DNA of 64,000 nucleotides, taken from positions 124,001-188,000 of the forward strand of contig CAIULA010000034.1 of assembly GCA_903899945.1 (NCBI GenBank), in the 5' to 3' direction. This DNA is from an uncultured Alphaproteobacteria bacterium. Its GTDB lineage: Bacteria > Pseudomonadota > Alphaproteobacteria > Paracaedibacterales > CAIULA01. The notes under the pieces are model-generated. The model did not search any database. It was not told the origin of the DNA and saw only the letters and a list, made by a program, of their open reading frames with translations. Shown piece by piece: positions 40,678-50,336 of this stretch (within the stretch, counting starts at the first letter, position 1; every line of letters starts with the position of its first letter). Position numbers and translations under genes: made by a program.

Positions 40678-41571
40678 TCATTCAGGTACTTTTTGGATTT
40701 TCATATTACGATGAGTATGAATAGGCGATTTAAGGACGGCTTCGGTGAATCTAACAGCCTGAGTGGTTTCCTCAACGTCATGTACCCTAAGGATTTTTGC
40801 GCCCTTTAAAACTCCAAGAACGGTAGCAGCAACGCTCCCCCCTAAGCGTTTATCAACGGGGGCATGAGTTGTATAGCCAATAACCGATTTACGCGAAGCC
40901 CCTAAAAGCATGGGGTATCCAAGTTGGTTAAAAACCTGAAGATTATTCATCAGCTCTAAATTTTCCTCAACCGTTTTTCCAAAACCAATTCCCACATCAA
41001 CAATGATCTTATCTTTTTTAACGCCATGACTAATAGCATGCAGAGTCAACTGTTCCAATTCTTTCAAGACCTCTTGGACAACATCTTGATAACGGCTTGT
41101 AATATAGCGTCCTCCAAGGTCAGTTTTCTCAACAGAGTTGTTGGTTTGAGAGTGCATAATAACGACATGAGTTTCTGTTTTTGAAACTATTTTAATCATG
41201 TCCGGGTCTTTGATAAGACCACTGACATCGTTAACAATTTTAGCGCCTCGTTTTATGGCCGCCTCTGCAACAATTGCTTTGGTTGTGTCGATTGAGAGCG
41301 GAATAGATGTATGCTTTTGAAGCGCTTCAATAACCGGAATGACCCGACCTATTTCTTCTTCTGCTGAAACGGGATTTGCTCCGGGACGGGTGCTTTCCCC
41401 TCCGATATCCAATATATCAGCGCCCGCTTTTATAAAAATATCTGCAAGCCTTAAAGCATGGTTAATAGGATCATCTTTTGCAATAAGTCCATCCCCTGAA
41501 AGAGAGTCAGGGGTGATGTTTAGAACTCCCATAATCAGGGTTCTGTTTTCTGAGAGAAGATTTTTTATCAT
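40678..41571 (-). CDS. folP: Dihydropteroate synthase
   Basis: Folate pathway enzyme joining p-aminobenzoate to the pterin pyrophosphate, the sulfonamide target. TIM-barrel signatures IMGVLNITPDSLSGDG (usual form NVTPDSFSDGG), GADILDIGGESTRPGANPVS, IPLSIDTTKAIVAEAAIKRG and the C-terminal RVHDVEETTQAV. 297 residues. Divergent from pgk. Confidence 0.93.
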   Translation of the reverse strand: MIKNLLSENRTLIMGVLNITPDSLSGDGLIAKDDPINHALRLADIFIKAGADILDIGGESTRPGANPVSAEEEIGRVIPVIEALQKHTSIPLSIDTTKAIVAEAAIKRGAKIVNDVSGLIKDPDMIKIVSKTETHVVIMHSQTNNSVEKTDLGGRYITSRYQDVVQEVLKELEQLTLHAISHGVKKDKIIVDVGIGFGKTVEENLELMNNLQVFNQLGYPMLLGASRKSVIGYTTHAPVDKRLGGSVAATVLGVLKGAKILRVHDVEETTQAVRFTEAVLKSPIHTHRNMKIQKVPE

Positions 41572-41641
41572 TCTATTGTTTCTTTTTGTCAGCTTGTCGT
41601 AGTCTTAACATAGTTAAGACTCTTAAGATAGGATTGAAAAA

Positions 41642-42847
41642 ATGAAATTTATAAGCCTAAGTGATATGCAATTAATGCATAAAACAGTGTTGGTAAGGGC
41701 CGACTTAAATGTGCCCGCAAAAGAGGGAAAGGTTATGGATGTAACGCGTATTGAAAGCTTAGTACCAACAGTTCAATACCTATTAAATCAGCAGGCTAAA
41801 ATTGTCTTGATATCTCACTTTGGGCGTCCTGAGGCCGGATCAGATCCTTTGAAATGGGATCAAAGATATTCTTTGAAATTTATTGTTCCTACCCTTGAAA
41901 AAATATTAAATCATCCCGTTCAGTTTGTGCCAAATTGTGTGGGACGAGATGTAGGAGAAGCTATAAAAAACGCAGCATTCCCAAGTATTGTATTACTTGA
42001 GAATTTACGTTTTCACGAAGGCGAGGAAAAGAATGATCCACACTTTGCAAAGCAATTGACAAAATTTGCAGACGTGTATGTTAATGATGCTTTTTCTTGT
42101 TCTCACCGTGCACATGCATCGGTTGTCGGGGTGACAGAGTATTTACCGGCCGCAGCGGGTCTTTCTTTAGAGTGTGAATTAGAACATCTTGAAAGCTGTT
42201 TAAATACGCCGAAGCGCCCTTTAGTAGCAATTGTTGGAGGCTCTAAAATATCAACTAAGTTAGAACTTTTGACCAACCTTTGCCAAAAAGTCGATACGCT
42301 GATTATTGGCGGAGCTATGGCTAACACACTATTAGCAGCGAAAGGTATTGATGTGGGGCAGTCTCTTTATGAACCTGAATTGCTTGACTTAGCGCGAACG
42401 ATTTTAAAAGGATCAAAGGCTGAAATTTTATTACCCGAAGATCTAGTGATTGCAAGTGAATTAACAGAAAACGCCAAAAGTGGAATTGTTGGTATCGATG
42501 CGATCCCTTCTGACAAAAAAGCATTTGATTTGGGGCCAAAAACGATTCAGAAAATTAAGCATATTTTAGAAAATGCTAAAACCGTGGTTTGGAATGGTCC
42601 TGTGGGAGCCTTTGAACTTTCTCCTTTTGCTCACGGCACAATGAGTATTGCTGAGATCCTGGCCGATTGCACCCAAAAAGGCCAATGCATGAGTGTTGCT
42701 GGGGGTGGTGATTCAGTGGCTGCTTTATCAATGGCGGGTGTTAAAGATAAACTGAGTTATGTCTCAACGGCCGGAGGTGCTTTTCTTGAATGGCTTGAGG
42801 GAAAACCACTTCCTGGTGTCGCTGCTTTAATGAAAAAGCAAGCTTAA
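41642..42847 (+). CDS. pgk: Phosphoglycerate kinase
   Basis: Glycolytic enzyme making ATP from 1,3-bisphosphoglycerate. KTVLVRADLNVPAKEGKVMD (13-32), ISHFGRPEAGSD, ENLRFHEGEEKNDPHFAKQL, YVNDAFSCSHRAHASVVGV, KISTKLELL and the nucleotide loop SVAGGGDSVAALSMAGV. 401 residues, normal. No other glycolytic gene is adjacent. Confidence 0.97.
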   Translation: MKFISLSDMQLMHKTVLVRADLNVPAKEGKVMDVTRIESLVPTVQYLLNQQAKIVLISHFGRPEAGSDPLKWDQRYSLKFIVPTLEKILNHPVQFVPNCVGRDVGEAIKNAAFPSIVLLENLRFHEGEEKNDPHFAKQLTKFADVYVNDAFSCSHRAHASVVGVTEYLPAAAGLSLECELEHLESCLNTPKRPLVAIVGGSKISTKLELLTNLCQKVDTLIIGGAMANTLLAAKGIDVGQSLYEPELLDLARTILKGSKAEILLPEDLVIASELTENAKSGIVGIDAIPSDKKAFDLGPKTIQKIKHILENAKTVVWNGPVGAFELSPFAHGTMSIAEILADCTQKGQCMSVAGGGDSVAALSMAGVKDKLSYVSTAGGAFLEWLEGKPLPGVAALMKKQA

Positions 42848-42849
42848 CT

Positions 42850-43278
42850 TTATTTCTCATTTTTGATCCAGCTTAGGTCATAATCATTAAAGCCAAAGTG
42901 ATGGCCAATTTCATGAATTATGACGTGATGCACAAGGGCTTCTATGGTTTCGTGGTTATCACGAGAATAACGAATCAAAGGACATCTGTAGAGAAAGACA
43001 ATGTCAGGCAATGGAATTGAAGGTGAGCTTCTCTTCGCTGGTAAAGGAGTTCCTCTATAAAGTCCCAATAGGTCATATTTATCTATAATTTTAAGGCTTT
43101 TTAATGTTTCTTGATCTGCAAAATTTTCTACTTTGATAATGAGAGAACTTGTCGCTTTTTTAAATTTTTCTGGTAGACTGTTGATTGTCTTTTGTGACAA
43201 AAGATAAAAGTCTGTAAGATCGGGAAGGTCCGCGGTGACAGTTTTGAAATATGGATTAGAAATAGGATATAGTTTCAT
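42850..43278 (-). CDS. Zincin-like metallopeptidase family protein (DUF1025 type)
   Basis: Carries the zinc motif VIIHEIGHHFGFND (HExxH plus a further His/Asp), LLGLYRGTPLP and PDIVFLYRCPLIR, the layout of the small bacterial minimal-zincin family. The frame is open to 43347, but family members are about 120-140 residues and the ATG at 43278 (142 residues, AAGGAT about 13 bases upstream) fits better; ATG 43308 is possible. Cytoplasmic; substrate unknown. Convergent with pgk, ending 2 bases apart. Confidence 0.78.
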   Translation of the reverse strand: MKLYPISNPYFKTVTADLPDLTDFYLLSQKTINSLPEKFKKATSSLIIKVENFADQETLKSLKIIDKYDLLGLYRGTPLPAKRSSPSIPLPDIVFLYRCPLIRYSRDNHETIEALVHHVIIHEIGHHFGFNDYDLSWIKNEK

Positions 43279-43405
43279 AATTCTTGTTAAATCCTTAAGT
43301 TGGGCCATTCTTATAGAACTCACTGTAATGGTTCGTAAAAATAGCAAGTTTGTATATGTGATTTTGAGTCCCTTGTCTTATACTGTAGATAAAAAAGGTT
43401 AATAA

Positions 43406-43690
43406 ATGGTCGAGAAGCTGGCAGAAAATGAAATTTTTTCTTTAATTTCCTCTTTGGAGGGATGGAAGCTTGTTGGAAATGGACAGATGATTGAAAAAAA
43501 TTGGGTATTTAAAGATTTTTCTGAGGCCTTTTCTTTTATGACACGGGTCGCATTGTTGGCAGAAAAAAATAATCATCATCCTGAGTGGTCAAATGTGTAT
43601 AATTATTTAACAATTCAGCTGAGGACTCATGATTGTGGAGGAATCAGTCAAAGAGATATAGATTTTGCTAAAGCAATTGAGAGTTTTTAA
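43406..43690 (+). CDS. phhB: Pterin-4a-carbinolamine dehydratase
   Basis: Recycles the tetrahydrobiopterin carbinolamine; also found in organisms without phenylalanine hydroxylase. 94 residues with the family motif [28 protein letters not shown] (HHPEW plus T-H-GG). It lies 14 bases before the lipoprotein gene on the same strand. Confidence 0.92.
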   Translation: MVEKLAENEIFSLISSLEGWKLVGNGQMIEKNWVFKDFSEAFSFMTRVALLAEKNNHHPEWSNVYNYLTIQLRTHDCGGISQRDIDFAKAIESF

Positions 43691-43704
43691 GAAAGTAGCG
43701 TTGA

Positions 43705-44202
43705 ATGTTCCAGGTTAAGCTCCTTTTTCTTTTGCTATTAAGTTCATTAATTTTAGTGGGTTGTGGGTCGGATGCAGTTGTGTCGGCATTAAAATCGGTT
43801 GTAAGTTTACAGCCTGCTAAAGTTTGGATTGAAAAGGTTAATTTTTCTGCATCAGGCGATGTAAATGACAGTTCGCCAGTGACAGTTCACATTGTTATCC
43901 CCTACAAACCAGAACTTTTGGCTGATCTTTCTAAGATGGATGCGGATGCTTATTTCCAAAAAGTCGAACAAATTAAACTGGATAATGCGGGGCAGATTGA
44001 TGTATTTAGCTGGGATATTATTCGCGGCCAACATTTAAACGATGTTCCAGTTACCCCTTCCAAAGTAACTGGGGAAGGTGTATTAGTATTTGCACGGTAT
44101 AGCAGTCCAGGTCCGCACCGTGTAGCGATTGCTGATGATAGAGAAGTAACGATTCAGCTTGATAAGCTAGATTTCAAAGTTATCCCTGTTAAGCAAAAAT
44201 AA
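43705..44202 (+). CDS. Lipoprotein, possibly TssJ-like (type VI secretion)
   Basis: 165 residues with a clear lipobox, LSSLILVGCGSD (Cys about 20). The mature part is beta-rich: VWIEKVNFSASGDVNDSSPV TVHIVIPYK, then ADAYFQKVEQIKLDNAGQID, and near the end GVLVFARYSSPGPHRVAI. The order 'dvN..sPVtVhi......l...dA..f...' recalls TssJ, the outer-membrane lipoprotein of type VI secretion, but similarity is weak and no other tss gene is near. It could equally be an unrelated lipoprotein. It sits between phhB and dnaA on the same strand. Confidence 0.6.
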   Translation: MFQVKLLFLLLLSSLILVGCGSDAVVSALKSVVSLQPAKVWIEKVNFSASGDVNDSSPVTVHIVIPYKPELLADLSKMDADAYFQKVEQIKLDNAGQIDVFSWDIIRGQHLNDVPVTPSKVTGEGVLVFARYSSPGPHRVAIADDREVTIQLDKLDFKVIPVKQK

Positions 44203-44239
44203 ATGCAAGAAATTTGTTGAGATGGAGCTTTTTTAAAGA

Positions 44240-45625
44240 ATGATAACGCAACAGATTTCAGAAACTGTTCATCCGCTTTTAGCAGAGCAGTGGAGACAGA
44301 TATGTGAAAAGCTTACGCAAGATTTGGGAGATGCGGCTTTTAAGAGTTGGATTAAACCGCTTGAGTTAATTTCAGTAAAAGATGATTGTGTTTTTTTTAA
44401 TGCTCCGAGTCGGTTCATGAAAGACTGGATTTTAGTGCATTACAGTGAGAATATTAAAAAATACTGGAGCGAAGTTCTTCCAACTTTGAGGAAAATTGAA
44501 ATTGGAGTCGGGACTTCAAGATCTTTGAATCTGGAAATTGCATCAGAAAGCATTGCTCAAGATGATGAAATCATTGAAGGAGTTGATGACACCAGAGAAG
44601 ACATGAGTGCGGCGCTTGATAGCAGATTCACTTTTGAGAATTTTGTTGTCGGCAAACCTAATGAGCTTGCTTATGCGGCTGCTTTGAGAGTTGCAGAATC
44701 AGATACTCCGCTTTTTAATCCCTTGTTCCTTTATGGTGGAGTTGGTTTGGGTAAAACCCATTTAATGCACGCCATTGCTTGGCATATTAAAAAAGTTCAC
44801 CCAACCCGAAAAGTGATTTACCTTTCGGCTGAAAAATTTATGTATCAGTTTATTAGGGCGCTTCGCTTTAAAGATACTGTTGCTTTCAAGGAAGAATTTC
44901 GTAATGTTGATGTTTTGATGATCGACGATGTGCAATTTATAAGTGGGAAAGATACGACACAAGAAGAGTTTTTCCATACTTTTAATGCATTAGTGGATAA
45001 TAACCGTCAGGTTATTATATCAGCCGATAAGTCCCCAGCTGATCTTGAAAAAATGGAAGAACGCTTAAAATCTAGATTAGGGTGGGGACTAGTTGCTGAT
45101 ATTCACCCAACAACTTATGAATTACGTCTAGGAATTTTACAGGCTAAAGCTGATGCTTTAGAATTAAAAATACCAAAGGATGTTATGGAATTTTTGGCTT
45201 TTAGAATCATATCAAATATCCGCGAACTAGAGGGAGCTTTAAACCGTATTGTTGCGCATGCGACCTTAGTTGGGCGTAGTATTTCAATTGATACAACGCA
45301 AGAGGTTTTACGTGATCTTTTAAGATCAAATGATCGTCGGATTACAATCGAAGATATTCAAAAGCGTGTTTGTGAGTTTTATAATATTAAAATTTCTGAC
45401 CTTCTATCAAGTCGAAGGTTGCAAAATATCGCAAGACCAAGGCAAGTTGCAATTTATCTATCTAAGCTACTGACTTCTAAATCTCTTCCGGAGATCGGGC
45501 GTAAATTTGGTGGACGTGATCATACAACAGTCCTTCATTCAGTTCGTAAGGTGCAAGAGTTTTGTCAAAGTGATAGAGAGTTTGCAAATGACATTGATAT
45601 TTTAAGGCGATCCTTAGAGGCGTAA
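44240..45625 (+). CDS. dnaA: Chromosomal replication initiator protein DnaA
   Basis: AAA+ initiator that opens oriC. N-terminal domain I (WRQICEKLTQDLGDAAFKSW IKPL), Walker A LYGGVGLGKTHLMHAI (about 161-176), Walker B DVLMIDDVQFISGK, and the C-terminal DnaA signature IGRKFGGRDHTTVLHSVRKV. 461 residues. As in many alphaproteobacteria, no cluster of DnaA boxes or dnaN/recF/gyrB neighbours is visible, so the origin is probably elsewhere. Confidence 0.98.
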   Translation: MITQQISETVHPLLAEQWRQICEKLTQDLGDAAFKSWIKPLELISVKDDCVFFNAPSRFMKDWILVHYSENIKKYWSEVLPTLRKIEIGVGTSRSLNLEIASESIAQDDEIIEGVDDTREDMSAALDSRFTFENFVVGKPNELAYAAALRVAESDTPLFNPLFLYGGVGLGKTHLMHAIAWHIKKVHPTRKVIYLSAEKFMYQFIRALRFKDTVAFKEEFRNVDVLMIDDVQFISGKDTTQEEFFHTFNALVDNNRQVIISADKSPADLEKMEERLKSRLGWGLVADIHPTTYELRLGILQAKADALELKIPKDVMEFLAFRIISNIRELEGALNRIVAHATLVGRSISIDTTQEVLRDLLRSNDRRITIEDIQKRVCEFYNIKISDLLSSRRLQNIARPRQVAIYLSKLLTSKSLPEIGRKFGGRDHTTVLHSVRKVQEFCQSDREFANDIDILRRSLEA

Positions 45626-45788
45626 TATTAAGTCATGTTTTTGTTTTTAAATTATTTTTTATTAAGCATATTCTTCAAAAATGGAGTTTTTACTGAATTG
45701 AAATTTGTTATAATTAGAAAAAAAGAGTGCAATTGTTGTTTAAGTTTTATAGAATTTAAGCAAGTAAGCTTTGCAAAGTTGAAATACA

Positions 45789-47123
45789 ATGACAGCTAAT
45801 AGATTACCTCTTGAAACTTGTTCAACTACAGAAGACACCCAAGATAACGTAAAGCGTTATAGTTACTGGCGACTTCGGATGATGTATTCAATGATGATTG
45901 GATACGCTGGTTTTTATCTGGTTCGCCAAAACTTTACAATGGCTATCCCTTCGATGCAGAGTGATTTGGGTTATAGTAAGACTCAAATTGGTGTTATTAT
46001 TAGCGTTGCAGCTGTAGTCTATGGAATAGGAAAGGGCGTTAGCGGTCTTTTAGGTGATCGATCAAATGCACGATATTTGATGACATTTGGCCTATTGATG
46101 TCTGCTATTATGAATTTATTTGTAGGGTTCAGTTCATCCCTTACCTGGCTTATGATTTTCTGGACTCTCAATTCTTGTTTTCAATCTATGGGGTGGCCGC
46201 CTTGTGCAAGGTTGCTAACGCATTGGTTTAGTCCGAAAGAGCTAGCAACGAAATGGGCTGTATGGAACACATCGCAACAAATTGGTGGGGCTATTATTTT
46301 AGTAATGGCAGGGTTCCTGATTGAACATTATGGTTGGCGTTTCGCCTTTTATATTCCCGGCATTATTTGCATTTTTCTTGCCGCTTTTTTATTTAATCGT
46401 TTAAGAGATACTCCCCAATCCCTAGGTTTGCCTTCTATTGAAGAGCATCAAGGATTAACCAGAGGTGTTCATGTAGAGGAAGAAGAACATCTATCGATGC
46501 GCCAAATTTTGATCGAAAAGGTCATGAAAAATAAATTGGTGTGGTATGTTTGTTGGGCTAATTTCTTTTTGTATATTGTTCGAATGGCTGTTTTTAACTG
46601 GGCTCCTACCTTTTTACGCGAATTTAAAGGAAGCTCTTTACATTTAGCGGGTTGGCAAGCGGCAGGTTTTGATATTGCCGGTATGTTTGGCGGGATTGTT
46701 GCCGGATATCTTTCTGATAAAGTTTTTGAGGGTCATAGAGGTCAAGTAGGTACTATCTTTATGCTAATATTAGCATTGTGCGTTGTCTTTTTGTGGAAAG
46801 TTCCGGCCGGGTATATTTCTCTTCATTTTATAGGTATGGTGGCTATTGGATTCTTGGTATCTGGGCCCCAGATTTTAGTTGGAGTTGCAGCAACTGACTT
46901 TGCGTCTAAAAAAGCCGCTGGAGCAGCTTCGGGTTTGACAGGTACGTTTGGTTACTTAGGAACTGCTATTACCGGTGTTGGTATTGGGGCTATTGTTGAT
47001 TATTCTGGCTGGGATTATGCATTCTTAATGGTTTCCGTTTCGGCAGTTTTAAGTGCTGTTTTCTTTGCCCTTACCTGGAATCATAGGGCACAGGTTCTAG
47101 AAGATATGGAAACGGCTGATTAA
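45789..47123 (+). CDS. MFS transporter of the organophosphate:phosphate antiporter (GlpT/UhpT/UhpC) type
   Basis: 444 residues, twelve spans. The head YSYWRLRMMYSMMIGYAGFY LVRQNF and GYSKTQIGVIISVAAVVYGI GKGVSGLLGDRSNAR are typical of the OPA family, as are NSCFQSMGWPPCARLLTHWF and GHRGQVGTIFMLI. Family members exchange glycerol-3-phosphate or sugar phosphates for phosphate, and UhpC acts as a sensor. In a host-bound bacterium it could import host phosphorylated sugars; this is inference. Monocistronic. Confidence 0.88.
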   Translation: MTANRLPLETCSTTEDTQDNVKRYSYWRLRMMYSMMIGYAGFYLVRQNFTMAIPSMQSDLGYSKTQIGVIISVAAVVYGIGKGVSGLLGDRSNARYLMTFGLLMSAIMNLFVGFSSSLTWLMIFWTLNSCFQSMGWPPCARLLTHWFSPKELATKWAVWNTSQQIGGAIILVMAGFLIEHYGWRFAFYIPGIICIFLAAFLFNRLRDTPQSLGLPSIEEHQGLTRGVHVEEEEHLSMRQILIEKVMKNKLVWYVCWANFFLYIVRMAVFNWAPTFLREFKGSSLHLAGWQAAGFDIAGMFGGIVAGYLSDKVFEGHRGQVGTIFMLILALCVVFLWKVPAGYISLHFIGMVAIGFLVSGPQILVGVAATDFASKKAAGAASGLTGTFGYLGTAITGVGIGAIVDYSGWDYAFLMVSVSAVLSAVFFALTWNHRAQVLEDMETAD

Positions 47124-47241
47124 ATTTGTTCCGGTTATTTATTGTTCGTCATTTTATGCTTTGAAAGAGGCCTTAGGAGCGGAAAATTCTCTATAAGCCA
47201 TGGTTTAAAGATGAGGGTCATGAGGAAAGCCTTCAGGTCCT

Positions 47242-48054
47242 TTAGAATAAGGGATGATTCTGATTTCGATGACATTGTCCACCGTTACATCCTGGTCTTG
47301 GCCCTCCGTGAGGTCCATGTCCTCTGTGATGATTGTGATGGTGAGGTCCTGGTATTCCAATAGGACCGGCGGGTGCTCCAATGGGTCGACCTTCTGGTCT
47401 TGGGCCTTCGTGATGATGATATCCATTCCCTATTCTGCACGTTCCTGCGCCAGGAGGACATACATTAGGTTTTCTAACATCTCTTAATTGCCTTTTAACA
47501 GCTGCGTACATCTCACCAAAATTTAACCTCTCAAGAGCTTGTATGATCTCGTTTTCAGTTGCAGCAGCTCTTAATCCTCTTTTCAAATTTTCAGGAAGTA
47601 TTCTTGACTTACACAGTCTTGTTATCTCTTGTTCAATCATAACTTTATGATTTTCTAAAGTTTCAGCACTTTTAGTTGCTAGATAAAGAATGGTTAGATT
47701 AACGTAATGAGTAATAATTTTCGAATCTGCGTTATCTAGATTCATTAAATTTGTGTCTGTAAATACTTTTTCAAGAAGAATTTTTTCTGCAGTTTCTGGT
47801 GTTGTAAGGGCTGCATGAATGCTTACATAAGTTGCATTCCTTTTCTCAATATCAGTTAAAGCTCTCGATGAAAAACCTCTTGATCCTCCTAAAATTCCAT
47901 GAATTTGATCATTATAGAAAACTTTCTCTTGATCAGTTGATGCTTCAATTTTAAGCTGATGAAACTTAATCAGGTCATCATAAGCTTTACCAGCCACAGC
48001 CATTTGTGCAAAAAAACCAAGATAAAAAACAAAAAGAATTTTTAAAACGATCAT
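47242..48054 (-). CDS. Exported protein with a His/Gly/Pro-rich, Cys-containing C terminus
   Basis: 270 residues with a signal peptide (ILFVFYLGFFAQMAVA, cleaved before GKAYDD). The mature N-terminal 170 residues are helical and have no recognised family. The last 75 residues are unusual: VCPPGAGTCRIGNGYHHHEG, then GPHHHNHHRGHGPHGGPRPG and CNGGQCHRNQNHPLF, giving two Cys pairs and about a dozen His. Such tails bind metal ions, so metal storage or delivery in the periplasm or outside the cell is a reasonable guess but unproven. Stands alone between the OPA carrier and trxB. Confidence 0.72.
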   Translation of the reverse strand: MIVLKILFVFYLGFFAQMAVAGKAYDDLIKFHQLKIEASTDQEKVFYNDQIHGILGGSRGFSSRALTDIEKRNATYVSIHAALTTPETAEKILLEKVFTDTNLMNLDNADSKIITHYVNLTILYLATKSAETLENHKVMIEQEITRLCKSRILPENLKRGLRAAATENEIIQALERLNFGEMYAAVKRQLRDVRKPNVCPPGAGTCRIGNGYHHHEGPRPEGRPIGAPAGPIGIPGPHHHNHHRGHGPHGGPRPGCNGGQCHRNQNHPLF

Positions 48055-48186
48055 AAATTTTTCTTTTAAAAGACTTTCATGGTTTCATTCTAAGGGATTA
48101 ATATTTAACAGCTTATTAACTGGCCTTTGTGATTGCTCAAGGTCTTGAAAACAGCTTATATTAAATAGAATTAAGACAACAAAATT

Positions 48187-49131
48187 ATGGCTCAAATGCA
48201 AACAAGACACACAAAGGTATTAATTATTGGGGGAGGTCCAGCTGGATATACGGCTGCTATTTATGCGGCACGAGCGAACCTTAATCCTATTCAATTGTTG
48301 GGCTTTCAGCCAGGTGGGCAATTAACGATTACAACGGATGTTGAAAATTACCCTGGTTTTAAAGAGACCATTCAAGGTCCCTGGCTTATGGAGCAAATGC
48401 GCAGCCAAGCTGAACATGTGGGAACAGAAATGGTTGAAGAGCTTATTGAAAAAGTTGATTTTAGACAAAAGCCTTTTCAGTGTTGGTCAGATAGTGGCAT
48501 GCTTTATACTGCTGATTCGGTTATTATTGCAACGGGTGCTCAAGCAAAATGGCTTGATATTCCAAGTGAGGAAAAATATAGAGGATTCGGAGTCTCGGCT
48601 TGTGCTACATGTGATGGGTTTTTCTTTAAAAATAAAAACGTAGCTATTGTTGGCGGTGGTAATACAGCTGTTGAAGAGGCAATTTTTCTAACAAACTTCG
48701 CCAGTCACGTGACACTCATTCACCGCCGAGACAGTCTGCGGGCAGAGAAAATTGCTCAAGACCGATTATTTAAAAACCCTAAGATATCTGTTATTTGGGA
48801 CAGTTCCGTGAAAGAAGTTTTAGGAACTGAAAGTCCAAAAAGTGTAACTGGACTATCCCTGATCAATCAAAAAACAGGTGAAGTTAGTCAATTAGACGTT
48901 GATGGTTTATTTGTTGCCATTGGTCATACACCAATGAGTGAAATCTTTAAAGGGCAAATCGATACAGATCATGAGGGGTATATTCTAGCGAAACCGGGAA
49001 GCACAACTACCAATATTCCCGGAGTTTTTGCTGCCGGTGATGTGCAGGATAAGATTTTTCGTCAAGCTGTAACTGCAGCGGGCCAGGGTTGTATGGCAGC
49101 ATTAGAAGCTGAGAAATTTCTCCATCTGTGA
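48187..49131 (+). CDS. trxB: Thioredoxin reductase
   Basis: NADPH-dependent flavoenzyme reducing thioredoxin. FAD motif VLIIGGGPAGYTAAIYAARA, redox-active CATCDG in GVSACATCDGFFF (about 139-144), NADPH motif VAIVGGGNTAVEEAIFL and the C-terminal GVFAAGDVQDKIFRQAVTAA. 314 residues. The tilS start overlaps its stop codon (GTGA). Confidence 0.97.
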   Translation: MAQMQTRHTKVLIIGGGPAGYTAAIYAARANLNPIQLLGFQPGGQLTITTDVENYPGFKETIQGPWLMEQMRSQAEHVGTEMVEELIEKVDFRQKPFQCWSDSGMLYTADSVIIATGAQAKWLDIPSEEKYRGFGVSACATCDGFFFKNKNVAIVGGGNTAVEEAIFLTNFASHVTLIHRRDSLRAEKIAQDRLFKNPKISVIWDSSVKEVLGTESPKSVTGLSLINQKTGEVSQLDVDGLFVAIGHTPMSEIFKGQIDTDHEGYILAKPGSTTTNIPGVFAAGDVQDKIFRQAVTAAGQGCMAALEAEKFLHL

Positions 49132-50111
49132 TCTTTCTTCCTCTTTTTTCTGATGAGTTTGAAAGGATTATAGAGCCTTATGATTTAGAGGGGTCTATTG
49201 TTGTTGCCGTATCGGGGGGGGCCGATAGCTTAGCATTGGTTTTATTGATACATGAATGGGCTATCTCTAGAGCTGTAAAAATCATAGGTGTTACAGTTGA
49301 TCATCGATTAAGAACAGAATCAGCAGAAGAGGCTGCTCTTGTGCATACGTGGCTCAAAGATAGGGGAATTGATCATCACACCCTTGTATGGCAGCATTCA
49401 GGCGTAACATCAGCACTTCAACAAAAAGCAAGAAGTGCGCGATATGAACTTATTTCCAATTGGTGTTCTTCAAGACAAGTTACAACTGTATTGACTGCAC
49501 ATCATCTGGGGGATCAATGGGAAACGTTTTTAATGCGTCTTAGCAAAGGATCGGGTTTAACTGGGCTTTGCTGTATAAAGTCAGAAAGCAATTTAGGTGG
49601 TCTTCGTCTCATAAGGCCTTTGCTACAAGTCAGAGCAGAACGTCTTGAAAGGACATTAGAAAGATTTAATCAACCTTTTATAAAAGACCCGAGTAATTAC
49701 AAACTTGAATATGCTCGTGTTCGCATGCGTAATCTTCTCTCTGTCTTGTCTGATGAGGGCTTAACTCCTGAAACCATCGATCAAGTCAGAAAGAGGTTTC
49801 AATTAACAGAAGATTATCTTGATCAGCAATTACAGATTGCATTTGCTGAATGTGTTAAGGATGAACGATACATAAATCTTGCTGTTTTTAAAACTTTGCA
49901 CAAAGAAATGGCGTATCGCTTACTTAGGCATAGTCTGCTTAAAATTGGTGGTCATATCTATCCCCTGCCTTATCAAAGTTTAGAGCTTCTTTATGAGAAA
50001 CTGATTAGTAAGGATTTTGTTGGGGCTACGGCAGGTGGTTGCTATCTTAAAAGGAGTAAAGGTGGATGGATAGATATCAAATGCGAAAAAAGAGATAAAA
50101 TTCTGCAATAA
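49128..50111 (+). CDS. tilS: tRNA(Ile)-lysidine synthase
   Basis: Modifies C34 of the CAU tRNA-Ile to lysidine so that it reads AUA. PP-loop VVAVSGGADSLALVLLIHEW (about 27-46), VDHRLRTESAEEA and LTAHHLGDQWETFLMRLSKG. 327 residues; the C-terminal extension seen in E. coli is short, as in many alphaproteobacteria. GTG start overlapping trxB by 4 bases implies coupled translation. Confidence 0.94.
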   Translation: MIFLPLFSDEFERIIEPYDLEGSIVVAVSGGADSLALVLLIHEWAISRAVKIIGVTVDHRLRTESAEEAALVHTWLKDRGIDHHTLVWQHSGVTSALQQKARSARYELISNWCSSRQVTTVLTAHHLGDQWETFLMRLSKGSGLTGLCCIKSESNLGGLRLIRPLLQVRAERLERTLERFNQPFIKDPSNYKLEYARVRMRNLLSVLSDEGLTPETIDQVRKRFQLTEDYLDQQLQIAFAECVKDERYINLAVFKTLHKEMAYRLLRHSLLKIGGHIYPLPYQSLELLYEKLISKDFVGATAGGCYLKRSKGGWIDIKCEKRDKILQ

Positions 50112-50336
50112 TCAAAAACTTTTACCTTTGATCCATTTCTTGTTGATCTAACATAGTCATTATCAGGCGAATTTTTTCATAAATTTCAACAATTATGTTT
50201 TATTTTAAGGATATGTTGTATTTTTACTACGATAGGCAATAAAATTTGTTGCTATTAAAGTGCTATCTGTTTTGCTTTCCAGATTTTTTCCTTTTAGTAT
50301 GAGGTATATTTCGTAAACTGTGAAAGGAATACTATA

